Below are positions 1 through 5,998 of a stretch of 7,262 nucleotides of DNA, piece after piece; position 1 is the first letter of the stretch, and each line of letters starts with the position of its first letter. A program made the position numbers and the translations under genes. Source of the DNA: Thermoanaerobaculales bacterium (GTDB lineage: Bacteria > Acidobacteriota > Thermoanaerobaculia > Thermoanaerobaculales > Sulfomarinibacteraceae); assembly GCA_029938595.1 (NCBI GenBank), contig JAOZUP010000203.1:1-7262 (forward strand), in the 5' to 3' direction. A model generated the notes under the pieces. It was not told the origin of the DNA. It ran no database searches and saw only the letters and a program-made list of their open reading frames with translations.

Positions 1-209
1 GGATCCACCCCTACCGTGGCTCCAGTGTTGTTGGTGAATGTGTCTACGATCTCGACCGTGTCGCCCATCTCCACATCGATTTCCATGCCCTCCACCCAGG
101 GCTGGCCGTTGACCGATGTGGTCCACTGAACCTGAGCCACCGAAGGCACTGCCGAAACGGCAATGAGTACGGCCGCGACCAGCACGATTCGAATCGGGAT
201 GCCAGGCAT
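1..209 (-). CDS. N-terminal fragment of an exported protein (3' end beyond window)
   Basis: Only the first 69 codons are present; the reading frame is open to the left edge. The ATG at 209-207 is preceded by GGAGG (220-216) with a 6-nt gap, the same strong ribosome-binding pattern as the other genes here. The product starts with a classical signal peptide: MPGIPIR, then a hydrophobic stretch (IVLVAAVLIAVSAV), then PSVAQ with likely cleavage after the Ala of VA-QVQW, around residue 25. The mature part seen (WTTSVNGQPWVEGMEIDVGD and the TFTNNTGATVGVD that follows shortly after) resembles the first strands of an extracellular beta-sandwich, but it is too short to assign to a family. It begins 51 bp after the stop of the propeller gene at 261-2012, so it may be co-transcribed with it. 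That the gene is real is fairly certain; its function is unknown. I cannot see whether it ends in the FESGD tail of its neighbours. Confidence 0.8.
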   Translation of the reverse strand, partial: MPGIPIRIVLVAAVLIAVSAVPSVAQVQWTTSVNGQPWVEGMEIDVEMGDTVEIVDTFTNNTGATVGVD

Positions 210-260
210 TTTCTTCCTCCCAATAAAATAGGTGCCAGCCTAATGGGGGTTGTGCCGCTG

Positions 261-2012
261 TCAGGGTACCTCGCCAACCGTTGCTGACCATTCTGTGCAA
301 TCGCCCGACTCGAAATCGTCGCTGAATATGTGTGTCGGGTCCTCGTCCGATGTGGTGATCCATAGAGTGGTGTCAGCCGTGGTGTAGTTTCCGTCGGTGT
401 CCTTGACGACGATCCGGATGCCCACCTCGTGGGGCAGGGTGAAGTTCGAGAACCACGTGTTCCAACCGTCGTAGTCGCCCTTACGGGTTGCGATGGCATC
501 GTGGGTGAACACACCGTCTCCGGCAGAAACGTCGCCGTGGCTGCCGTCGTCGTAGAGGACGGTCCAGCCGGAATCGCCGAAGGGAAAAGCGAGGGGTTTC
601 CTCGGCATGTAGATGTCCGGTGACTCGAGATCTTCCACCAACACCTCGAGCCTGACCCACTGGATGTTGGCGATGCCCTGCGCATCGGAGACGTCGACGG
701 TGATGCCGATCTGGGCCGAGTCGTCGTGCCACAGATAGGGTTCGCTGAACACGATGCTGTTGACATTCGGGGCCTTGCTGAATTCACCACCCTGCGTGTC
801 GACACGGTACAGAGCCTCTTCTCTGGTCACGAAGTAGTAGCGGTTGTCGGCGGTGATGTTGCTGTAGTTTCTCGGCCACGGAATATGGTACGACCACGAA
901 TCCCGGGCACCTCCCGTCTGCAGGTCGTACAGCGTGTTGTAATGGTAGCCCCACTCTCCGTTGCCCCCCAAGGCAAACAGGTAGTGGCCGTCTCGCGTGA
1001 TGAAAGTGGTCAGAGGATTCAGATCGGTCGTGGAGGTCACGAAGCGCTCTGTCCCGGTAGCCACATCTACCACGTGCACCTCCTTGGCATCACCCGACCT
1101 GTGCTGGTATTGGTAAACCGCCGAGCTGCCGTCCGCGGTGGTGACGCCACGCCAGCTGCCGCCATCGACCCACAGATGGTCTTCGGCGGTCAGCTTCTGG
1201 GCGGGGCCGGCGAGCGTGGTGTGCCACGCGGCGCTCCGGTTGTCGGGATCGCCATTGGCCTCGTAGTAGCTCACCCAGGAGAAGAAGGAGTGGTCGCCCT
1301 GCACCGAGCTGCCCATGAACCACAGCGCGTTGAGGTTGTTGCACAGACCGAAGCACGGCAGGGTGAAGATGTCCATGTACTGCACAGCGAGCCCGTTGCG
1401 GTCGGTGTAGCCGAGCCCTCTGACGTTCCTGCCGAGGCCGTCGCTGTATCCCCAGTCGTGCTTGCCCGTGTACAGCCGCGAGGCACTGCTGTTGGCCGTG
1501 AACCAGTCAGAATACCCAGCCAGCCACCACTGGCTCACCGCCTGGCCGGTGGCCATGGTCGAGGTGTTAAGGTACTGGATATAATCTTTGCCGTCGTCCA
1601 ACCCCGCTTCGATGAAGACTTCGGAGCCGTCGTCGTTGATGACCATGTTGCCCCAACCCCACCAGGTGCTGACCAGGTTTGCTGGAAAGATAGCCGAAAC
1701 ATCCTGAACGCCAGTGCCATTAGAGTTGACCACGAAGGGTCTACATTGACCTGAGTAATACTCACAGACCGAGAAGAACACCTTCGACCCATCGGCGCTC
1801 GCGACCACCCCTTCGAAGTTGCGCCACTCACTGGTTTCGTTCCCCGCCGGCCAACCCATAACCTGGTTTCTCAGGACGATCTGCGAAATCGTCTGTTTGT
1901 AGATGATTGGCGCCGCGTATTGGGCATGTGAATTGGTGGCGAAGCCCGCCAGCACAAGGCAGAAGATCATCGCGGTCATCCAGGGTCCCTTGGTCGACGA
2001 ATTCATGGCCAT
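261..2012 (-). CDS. Secreted WD40/TolB-like beta-propeller protein with C-terminal beta-sandwich and FESGD tail
   Basis: A 583-residue exported protein when read from the ATG at 2012-2010. An in-frame ATG at 2033 would add 7 residues, but the strong GGGAGGAG at 2025-2018 fits the 2012 start. The signal peptide has a hydrophobic core around residues 11-24 (WMTAMIFCLVLAGF) and probable cleavage after NSHA (residue 30). Residues ~40-410 carry spaced 'xDG' strand motifs typical of PD40/TolB-like propeller blades: SADGSKVFF (~72), NDDGSEVFI (~126), TADGSSAVY (~292), TRDGHYLFA (~339), TADNRYYFV (~387). They are very rich in Trp and Tyr. Residues ~430-555 look like a beta-sandwich with an Asp/Gly-rich loop (YDDGSHGDVSAGDGVF, ~487-502) of the kind seen in extracellular choice-of-anchor-type domains. 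That loop may bind calcium; this is inference. The protein ends with IFSDDFESGDCTEWS plus seven residues. No catalytic motif is recognised. Likely role: surface or secreted binding protein, substrate unknown. The propeller call is moderate; secretion is strong. Confidence 0.85.
   Translation of the reverse strand: MAMNSSTKGPWMTAMIFCLVLAGFATNSHAQYAAPIIYKQTISQIVLRNQVMGWPAGNETSEWRNFEGVVASADGSKVFFSVCEYYSGQCRPFVVNSNGTGVQDVSAIFPANLVSTWWGWGNMVINDDGSEVFIEAGLDDGKDYIQYLNTSTMATGQAVSQWWLAGYSDWFTANSSASRLYTGKHDWGYSDGLGRNVRGLGYTDRNGLAVQYMDIFTLPCFGLCNNLNALWFMGSSVQGDHSFFSWVSYYEANGDPDNRSAAWHTTLAGPAQKLTAEDHLWVDGGSWRGVTTADGSSAVYQYQHRSGDAKEVHVVDVATGTERFVTSTTDLNPLTTFITRDGHYLFALGGNGEWGYHYNTLYDLQTGGARDSWSYHIPWPRNYSNITADNRYYFVTREEALYRVDTQGGEFSKAPNVNSIVFSEPYLWHDDSAQIGITVDVSDAQGIANIQWVRLEVLVEDLESPDIYMPRKPLAFPFGDSGWTVLYDDGSHGDVSAGDGVFTHDAIATRKGDYDGWNTWFSNFTLPHEVGIRIVVKDTDGNYTTADTTLWITTSDEDPTHIFSDDFESGDCTEWSATVGEVP
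264..329 (-). other. C-terminal FESGD motif of the propeller protein
   Basis: Encodes the last 22 residues, IFSDDFESGDCTEWS followed by ATVGEVP and the stop. It is the most divergent of the four copies: the usual D-G is D-D, and a Cys follows FESGD. The motif is terminal, with no hydrophobic helix and no Arg/Lys cluster after it. Confidence 0.75.
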
Positions 2013-2017
2013 GCTGG

Positions 2018-2025
2018 CTCCTCCC
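2018..2025 (-). promoter_or_regulatory. Shine-Dalgarno that decides the start of the propeller gene
   Basis: On the minus strand this reads GGGAGGAG, with its GGAGG 7 nt before the ATG at 2012. The sites of the three other genes with visible starts (220-216, 3820-3814, 5554-5546) have the same GGAGG core at similar spacing, which supports 2012 over the in-frame ATG at 2033. The upstream ATG has a weaker GGGAGGG at 2050-2044 with a 10-nt gap, so it cannot be excluded. Confidence 0.6.
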
Positions 2026-2075
2026 GAATCCATGTCGCCGGCGCCCTCCCAGGCTCTTTAAGACATCGTTTTTTG

Positions 2076-2104
2076 AGAATAGCATTACCAGCCTGAAATA
2101 TCAC
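2076..2104 (-). promoter_or_regulatory. Candidate sigma70-like promoter for the propeller gene
   Basis: On the minus strand, GTGATA (2104-2099; 4 of 6 to TTGACA) and TATTCT (2081-2076; 4 of 6 to TATAAT, preceded by a TG as in extended -10 elements) are separated by 17 bp. The site lies about 65 bp before the ATG at 2012, in the most AT-rich part of the gap. It overlaps a small 6-bp inverted repeat (2090-2095 with 2104-2109). Many sequences would match this well by chance. Confidence 0.25.
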
Positions 2105-2190
2105 AGGCTCCGGTCGCCGTTGGGCGTGATGATGTGACCCGTGGCGTTACCGTCAAACTGGAGGTCGATCGGGTGCCACTGATAACGACC
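2101..2190 (-). other. Coding-like remnant without a start codon (29 codons)
   Basis: Between in-frame TGA codons at 2193-2191 and 2103-2101, one minus-strand frame reads GRYQWHPIDLQFDGNATG followed by HIITPNGDRSL and a stop. About 23 of the 29 third positions are G or C, and the residues look like ordinary protein rather than noise. No start codon lies inside the frame. The frame reaches into one arm of the inverted repeat at 2174-2243. It could be the 3' scrap of a gene whose front part was lost, or a chance open stretch in GC-rich DNA. I do not recognise the family. Confidence 0.25.
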
Positions 2191-2243
2191 TCACGACCTC
2201 GGTCTCCGTTTTCGAACCTGTTGTGAGGTTGTGATCAGTGGCA
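2174..2243. repeat. Long imperfect inverted repeat (21-bp arms, 28-bp loop)
   Basis: Left arm 2174-2194 (TGCCACTGATAACGACCTCAC) and right arm 2223-2243 are reverse complements at 19 of 21 positions, with 28 bp between them. The repeat starts about 20 bp after the stop of the beta-helix gene in the direction of transcription. It could act as a transcription-end or mRNA-protecting hairpin, but no T-tract follows it on the minus strand, so it is not a classical intrinsic terminator. A second, competing pairing exists: GAGGTCG at 2161-2167 can pair with either CGACCTC copy (2186-2192 or 2194-2200). A mobile-element remnant is another possibility. Confidence 0.6.
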
Positions 2244-2262
2244 TCCTTGTAAGATGTGCAGG

Positions 2263-3807
2263 CTAAGGCACAGAGCTCGACCAGGCGCCGGCGTCTCCAG
2301 ATTCGAAGCCGTCGCTGAAGATCCACATACCGGGCGCCTGACCGCTCGACTCGTAGCTGCCGGCATCACAGAACAGATACGCCCTTGGAGCCAGACGCTG
2401 ATCTGTGGTCTGACAGTAAGTTGACGAAACCAGGAAAATAGCTGGAGCGCCGGCCATCAGAGCGTGAGTTTGGGTCGGCCCTCCATAGCCGGCCAGGGGC
2501 AAGAGAAATGGGCTCGCCGTCAGCACATCGCTGGGGTTGGTGAGCCCGCACTGGGTGGTGACGGAGCCGTCGATGGGCCGCTCGACGTTGAAGCCATTTG
2601 ACGTGAATGTGCCGTTGCTCTTGATGGTGCAGCCGCCTTCGACGATGCTCCCTTCGAAGGTTATGACGCCGTTCACGTGAATTCCCACAGCGGACCACGC
2701 CAGACTCGAGGTCGGATCGCCGACGATGGTGGACTGCTCAACGAGAAGGGTGGCGCCTCCGCTGTCGTCGCGCAGGTAGATGGCCGAACCCAGGGAATTG
2801 CTACCCTCCACCACGTTGCCGCTGACGGTGGAGTTGCGCAGGATCACGTCGCTAACCGACAAACGGACCCCACCACCATATCCGTTGGCCCCGGTTATTG
2901 CACCGGCGCGGTTTCGCGCCACGGTCGAGCGCTCGATGCGGGCGCGCGTGTCGCTGAGAAAGATGCCCCCTCCATGACCGCTGCCGGTGACAGGGTCCTC
3001 CGAAACATTGCGTTGAATCGTACAATCGACGAAGAGAACCGTGGTGCTGCTCGAGCTGATACTAACACCACCACCTCTTGCTCCCGCTGTGTTGTCCTCA
3101 ACGACCACGTGGTCGAAGATTGCAGAGGAGTCCCCGATCTCCGCATTCAGGCCTCCGCCATCGCCCCCGGCGCTGCATCCGGAGATGGTGACGTTGGTGA
3201 GGGCGAGGGAGCCCGGAACCGTCGGATTCGCAAACATCAAGCAGCCACCGAGGCCAACAGCAGAGCCACCCACCAGGGCCACATCCTCGAGCGTCAGGGA
3301 TCCACTCCGGTTCGCAAAGATCAAGCCTCCGCTCCCCTCCCCTATTGACGGGTTGACAAGGTTGCCTCCTCTGAGCGTCATCGGACCACGAATCGTCAGT
3401 GAACCGATGCCGGAGAATGTTTCGATAATCCGATCCGAAACGGTTTGCTCGATCACCGGGTTCGCATCCGCTGCGGCCTTGATCTCGAGAGCCTCTCGAA
3501 TGTCCAGATCGCCGGTCATAACGTAATCCTCGTCGTCACCCGGAATGGTCAGCAGGTAGGTGCCATCCGGCAGCACGATGGTGGTCATCTGCCCATCGCC
3601 GTTTGCCTTGCGGATCGCCCCTCGCAGCGAGCAGTCGTTCGCCGCGCCGGAGCAGCCGTCTGCCAGGGCGTCGTCATCGAACCGGTCCACGGTGTAGGTC
3701 GCTGCGGCGATCGCTGTTGCGGGGACTCCGCCGGCAACCAGCACAGTCATCGCCAGCACCGCCAAGAGCCGTCGTGATGACTTGCTGAGGATTTGCTCGT
3801 TCTGCAT
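2263..3807 (-). CDS. Secreted beta-helix protein, CSLREA / choice-of-anchor Q type, with FESGD tail
   Basis: A 514-residue exported protein. The ATG at 3807-3805 has GGAGGAG (3820-3814) 6 nt upstream. The signal peptide covers residues ~1-35 (SSRRLLAVLAMTVLVAG, then ATAIAA). Residues ~36-70 form a CSLREA-type N-terminal domain: TYTVDRFDDD, then C59-S-L-R-G-A-I-R-K-A-N. Residues ~100-400 are a right-handed parallel beta-helix with repeated Gly-rich and N-T/S turns (for example GGGLNAE, VVVEDNTAGARGGGVSI, STVARN, STVSGN). Residues ~425-487 match a choice-of-anchor Q region: YGGPTQTHAL (441-450), GAPAI, TDQR (468-471) and CDAGSYE (480-486), slightly degenerate compared with the usual GSPAID and CDIGAYE. 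The protein ends in WIFSDGFESGDAGAWSSSVP. Such proteins are generally secreted or surface-anchored; substrate and activity are unknown, and no lyase or hydrolase site was recognised. It is the third gene of the tight cluster, 24 bp after the BNR gene. Confidence 0.92.
   Translation of the reverse strand: MQNEQILSKSSRRLLAVLAMTVLVAGGVPATAIAAATYTVDRFDDDALADGCSGAANDCSLRGAIRKANGDGQMTTIVLPDGTYLLTIPGDDEDYVMTGDLDIREALEIKAAADANPVIEQTVSDRIIETFSGIGSLTIRGPMTLRGGNLVNPSIGEGSGGLIFANRSGSLTLEDVALVGGSAVGLGGCLMFANPTVPGSLALTNVTISGCSAGGDGGGLNAEIGDSSAIFDHVVVEDNTAGARGGGVSISSSSTTVLFVDCTIQRNVSEDPVTGSGHGGGIFLSDTRARIERSTVARNRAGAITGANGYGGGVRLSVSDVILRNSTVSGNVVEGSNSLGSAIYLRDDSGGATLLVEQSTIVGDPTSSLAWSAVGIHVNGVITFEGSIVEGGCTIKSNGTFTSNGFNVERPIDGSVTTQCGLTNPSDVLTASPFLLPLAGYGGPTQTHALMAGAPAIFLVSSTYCQTTDQRLAPRAYLFCDAGSYESSGQAPGMWIFSDGFESGDAGAWSSSVP
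2266..2322 (-). other. C-terminal FESGD motif of the beta-helix protein
   Basis: Encodes the final 19 residues, IFSDGFESGDAGAWSSSVP. It lies eight residues after the choice-of-anchor Q ending CDAGSYE, the position where this domain class carries lineage-specific anchoring signals in other bacteria. No transmembrane segment or basic tail follows. Confidence 0.8.
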
Positions 3808-3831
3808 GATGATCTCCTCCCCTATCCCTCT

Positions 3832-4242
3832 TCAGGGCCGGTGCACGTAGATCCACTCAAGAGTTGTTTCCGCACTCGAGACTTCCCTGACCCTGAAAAT
3901 GATGTAGTAATCGTCCTCACCGTCTTCCGCCAAAGACACATAGGTGTGGTCAAGGAAGGCCTCGACGCCAAACATGAAGTAGCCCGAGGTCGGGACCGTG
4001 ATGCCCTCCAAGCTCCCTGTCGTTACCCCAAGATCCACCAGGCCGCGCATTCCAAGGTTGTTGGCCCAAAAACTACCCGGTCCGCTATTTGAGGAAAAGT
4101 AGAAGTCACCGTGAGTTATGCTACCGGATGTTTCCTCCGAGAAATCATACCCCTCCCCGTTCAGCAGTGTTACGAGGTCGGGCAAACCGATGGCAGACGA
4201 CCACGCCGTGGTATCGCCGGACTCGAAACCGTCGGCAAAGAT
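3832..4242 (-). repeat. 411-bp direct repeat, copy 1 (motif plus C-terminal module of the BNR protein)
   Basis: Aligns without gaps to 5588-5998, offset 1756 bp. I counted 56 differences by hand, about 86% identity; the 136 encoded residues match at 109 positions (80%). The repeat covers the FESGD motif, the 117-residue module (GLVDLGVTTGSLE, DHTYVSLAE, DDYYIIFRV, TTLEWIY) and the stop codon. The encoded protein similarity stops just before the IF of the FESGD motif. Residues 483-490 and 522-524 hold a third of all replacements. Confidence 0.95.
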
Positions 4243-5541
4243 CGCCGCGGTACCGAAGTACACGTCGTAAAGGGCCCCGCGCCAGTCCGTCCAGGCAATC
4301 GCGGCCTCTCCTCCTGAAGGCAGGCCCGGCATGACGGTAATCGTTGGCCGGGGATAGAAGGAAATTCCCGACGCGAATTCCCCCTCGTTGATCGGCAGAG
4401 CTGGAGACCAGCCGGTTGGGTCCGCCGTACTCGCCTGTGTGTACCAAATAGTGTCGGACCCACCTGCGGTCGCCTCGTGCTTGTACGCGGCGTGGAAATG
4501 GCCGTTGGAGTTGCTGACCGTGAGGTCGACACTCGATTCATGGTCAAGCGTCCATGGGAGGGGCCCGGCCAGGCCCCATGTTGTCCCCCCATCGATCGAC
4601 GAGACGAAGCGGACATCCATATCGGAACCGTAATCCGTTGTGTAGGCGACGACCACCGAGTCAACTCCATGGGCCGCTGCAACCGCCGGGTGAAAGACGT
4701 TATTCGTCGTGGTCGTGAGCTGGACTGGTGCCGCGAAGCTCGAGCCGCCACTCGAGCTCTTAGTCACCCAAATCTGATTCGAAGTGGAAGTCCCATTCCA
4801 TCCCGGTTTGACGAACGTAATGAACAGCCCGGATGAACCGTAGGCGATCTCCGGCCGTGCCGGCCACGCTGTCAAATTTGACGTGCCCGTCACGTTCAGC
4901 GGGGTCGACCAAGTGGCCCCACGATCGATGGTTCTGGAGGAGTGGACCGGATAGCCGTCGATTGAAAACTTGGCATATGTCACGTGCACGTAGTACAGAT
5001 CCCCCCAATCCACAAAATCGGTGATGATCTGAGGGTGGACCTGATCGCTGGTACTGTTCATGATGAAGGGGCCGTCGATGGTGCTCCAAGTCACTCCAGC
5101 ACCGTCCTCATCCACTCGAATAACTCTCACCTGTCTGTTAACGCCGGTAGCGTCTACCTCCTCATAGGCGATATACACCCATTTCTCCCCGTTGGTGTGT
5201 TCGCCATAGGCTACGGACGGATTGCGTGAGTCGTCACCCGAACGATATCTGTAGAGCGACACCCATGTATCCCCGCCATCCGTCGACCGATATAACCGAA
5301 TCCAGTTGTCAGCCACCTCCTCCACGACCGTGTACAGATCGCCATTGGGCGCGCTGGTCATGGATGGCTTTACTTCATCAATCGCAGGATCGGTGACCAG
5401 GATATCGCCGACCGGCCAGCTCTTGACCATGGGTGTTGACGGCTCTCCGGGCATAGACCGGTCTTCACCGGCCAGACAGGGTTCAATCGAACAAAAGAAC
5501 GCAGCGCAAAACAACCATGCGAAACAGAACCGGCTCTTCAT
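3832..5541 (-). CDS. Secreted BNR/Asp-box propeller protein (sialidase-like fold) with FESGD motif and C-terminal module
   Basis: A 569-residue exported protein. The ATG at 5541-5539 has an ideal AAGGAGGAG (5554-5546) 4 nt upstream of it. The signal peptide is residues ~1-24 (FCFAWLFCAAFFCSIEPCLA, cleavage before GEDRS). Residues ~40-430 form a sialidase-superfamily-like propeller, shown by Asp-boxes (S-x-D-x-G-x-T-W): RSTDGGDTW (85-93), SRTIDRGATW (202-211), SSIDGGTTW (314-322) and a degenerate KSSSGGSSF (261-269). Asp-boxes mark the fold, not enzymatic activity. I could not identify the sialidase arginine triad or catalytic Tyr/Glu, so a binding role is as likely as a glycosidase. Residues 434-452 are the FESGD motif, and residues 453-569 are a module shared with the upstream gene. 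It starts 46 bp after the upstream gene and ends 24 bp before the beta-helix gene, so co-transcription with both is likely. Confidence 0.9.
   Translation of the reverse strand: MKSRFCFAWLFCAAFFCSIEPCLAGEDRSMPGEPSTPMVKSWPVGDILVTDPAIDEVKPSMTSAPNGDLYTVVEEVADNWIRLYRSTDGGDTWVSLYRYRSGDDSRNPSVAYGEHTNGEKWVYIAYEEVDATGVNRQVRVIRVDEDGAGVTWSTIDGPFIMNSTSDQVHPQIITDFVDWGDLYYVHVTYAKFSIDGYPVHSSRTIDRGATWSTPLNVTGTSNLTAWPARPEIAYGSSGLFITFVKPGWNGTSTSNQIWVTKSSSGGSSFAAPVQLTTTTNNVFHPAVAAAHGVDSVVVAYTTDYGSDMDVRFVSSIDGGTTWGLAGPLPWTLDHESSVDLTVSNSNGHFHAAYKHEATAGGSDTIWYTQASTADPTGWSPALPINEGEFASGISFYPRPTITVMPGLPSGGEAAIAWTDWRGALYDVYFGTAAIFADGFESGDTTAWSSAIGLPDLVTLLNGEGYDFSEETSGSITHGDFYFSSNSGPGSFWANNLGMRGLVDLGVTTGSLEGITVPTSGYFMFGVEAFLDHTYVSLAEDGEDDYYIIFRVREVSSAETTLEWIYVHRP
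4186..4242 (-). other. Internal FESGD motif of the BNR protein
   Basis: Encodes IFADGFESGDTTAWSSAIG (residues 434-452), joining the propeller to the C-terminal module. The DNA across the motif-module junction (4163-4227) is identical to the other copy (5919-5983) at 64 of 65 positions, higher than the rest of the repeat. Confidence 0.85.
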
Positions 5542-5587
5542 CAGGCTCCTCCTTGTCGTTGGCGGAAACGAAAAAATTTATTTCTTT

Positions 5588-5998
5588 TCAGGGCCTGTAC
5601 GCATAGATCCACTCAAGCGTCGTTTCCGTACTCGAGACAGCCGTGACCCTGAAAATGATGTAGTAATCGTCCTCACCCTCCTCCGCCAAAGACACATAGG
5701 TGTGGTCAAGAATGGCCTCGACGCCAGACCTGTAATAGCCCGAGGCCGGGACCGTGATGTCCTCCAGGCTCCCTGTCGTTACCCCAAGATCCACCAGGCC
5801 GCGCATTCCGGCGTTGTTGGCCCAGAATTTGCTCACTCCGCTCTGGTAGAGAAAGTAGAAGTCACCGTGACTCAGACTTCCGGATGTCTGCTCCGAGAAA
5901 TCGTACCCATCCTCGCTAAGCAGTGTTACGAGGTCGGGCAGACCGATGGCAGACGACCACGCCGTGGTATCGCCGGACTCGAAGCCGTCGCTGAACAC
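5588..5998 (-). repeat. 411-bp direct repeat, copy 2 (motif plus C-terminal module of the upstream protein)
   Basis: Second copy of the repeat at 3832-4242, same length and no indels. It ends with the stop codon of this gene. Both copies are in frame at the 3' ends of adjacent genes whose preceding domains are unrelated (Ig-like here, Asp-box propeller there), so the module has been joined to two different proteins. Confidence 0.95.

Noticed and set aside
1..6. Window begins exactly with GGATCC
   Set aside because: May reflect a BamHI or Sau3AI cloning boundary or coincidence; the open frame runs through it, and it has no biological meaning I can support.
210..260. Gap between the propeller gene and the exported fragment examined for a promoter or terminator
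   Set aside because: Contains an AT-rich spot and the ribosome site but no convincing -35/-10 pair and no stable stem-loop.
44..805. 253-codon minus-strand open frame overlapping the ends of two genes
   Set aside because: Its product is Ser/Arg/Thr/Pro-rich low-quality sequence with no domain. It crosses the stop of the propeller gene and the start of the exported fragment, both of which have better support in other frames.
726..1754. 342-codon plus-strand open frame opposite the propeller gene
   Set aside because: Composition (Val/Arg/Gly/Ala-rich) is typical of antisense frames in GC-rich genes. The minus-strand gene has a signal peptide, blade motifs and a ribosome site.
2090..2109. Small hairpin AGCCTG / CAGGCT with an 8-base loop
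   Set aside because: Six base pairs only, no T-tract, overlapping the candidate promoter; too weak to call an operator or terminator by itself.
2222..2244. Tiny minus-strand frame starting ATG at 2244 (MPLITTSQQVRKRRPRS)
   Set aside because: 17 codons, ribosome-like AAGG directly abutting the ATG, and the sequence is one arm and loop of the inverted repeat.
2677..3348. 223-codon plus-strand open frame opposite the beta-helix gene
   Set aside because: Antisense shadow of Gly/Ser-rich repeats; no domain, and the opposite strand is clearly coding.
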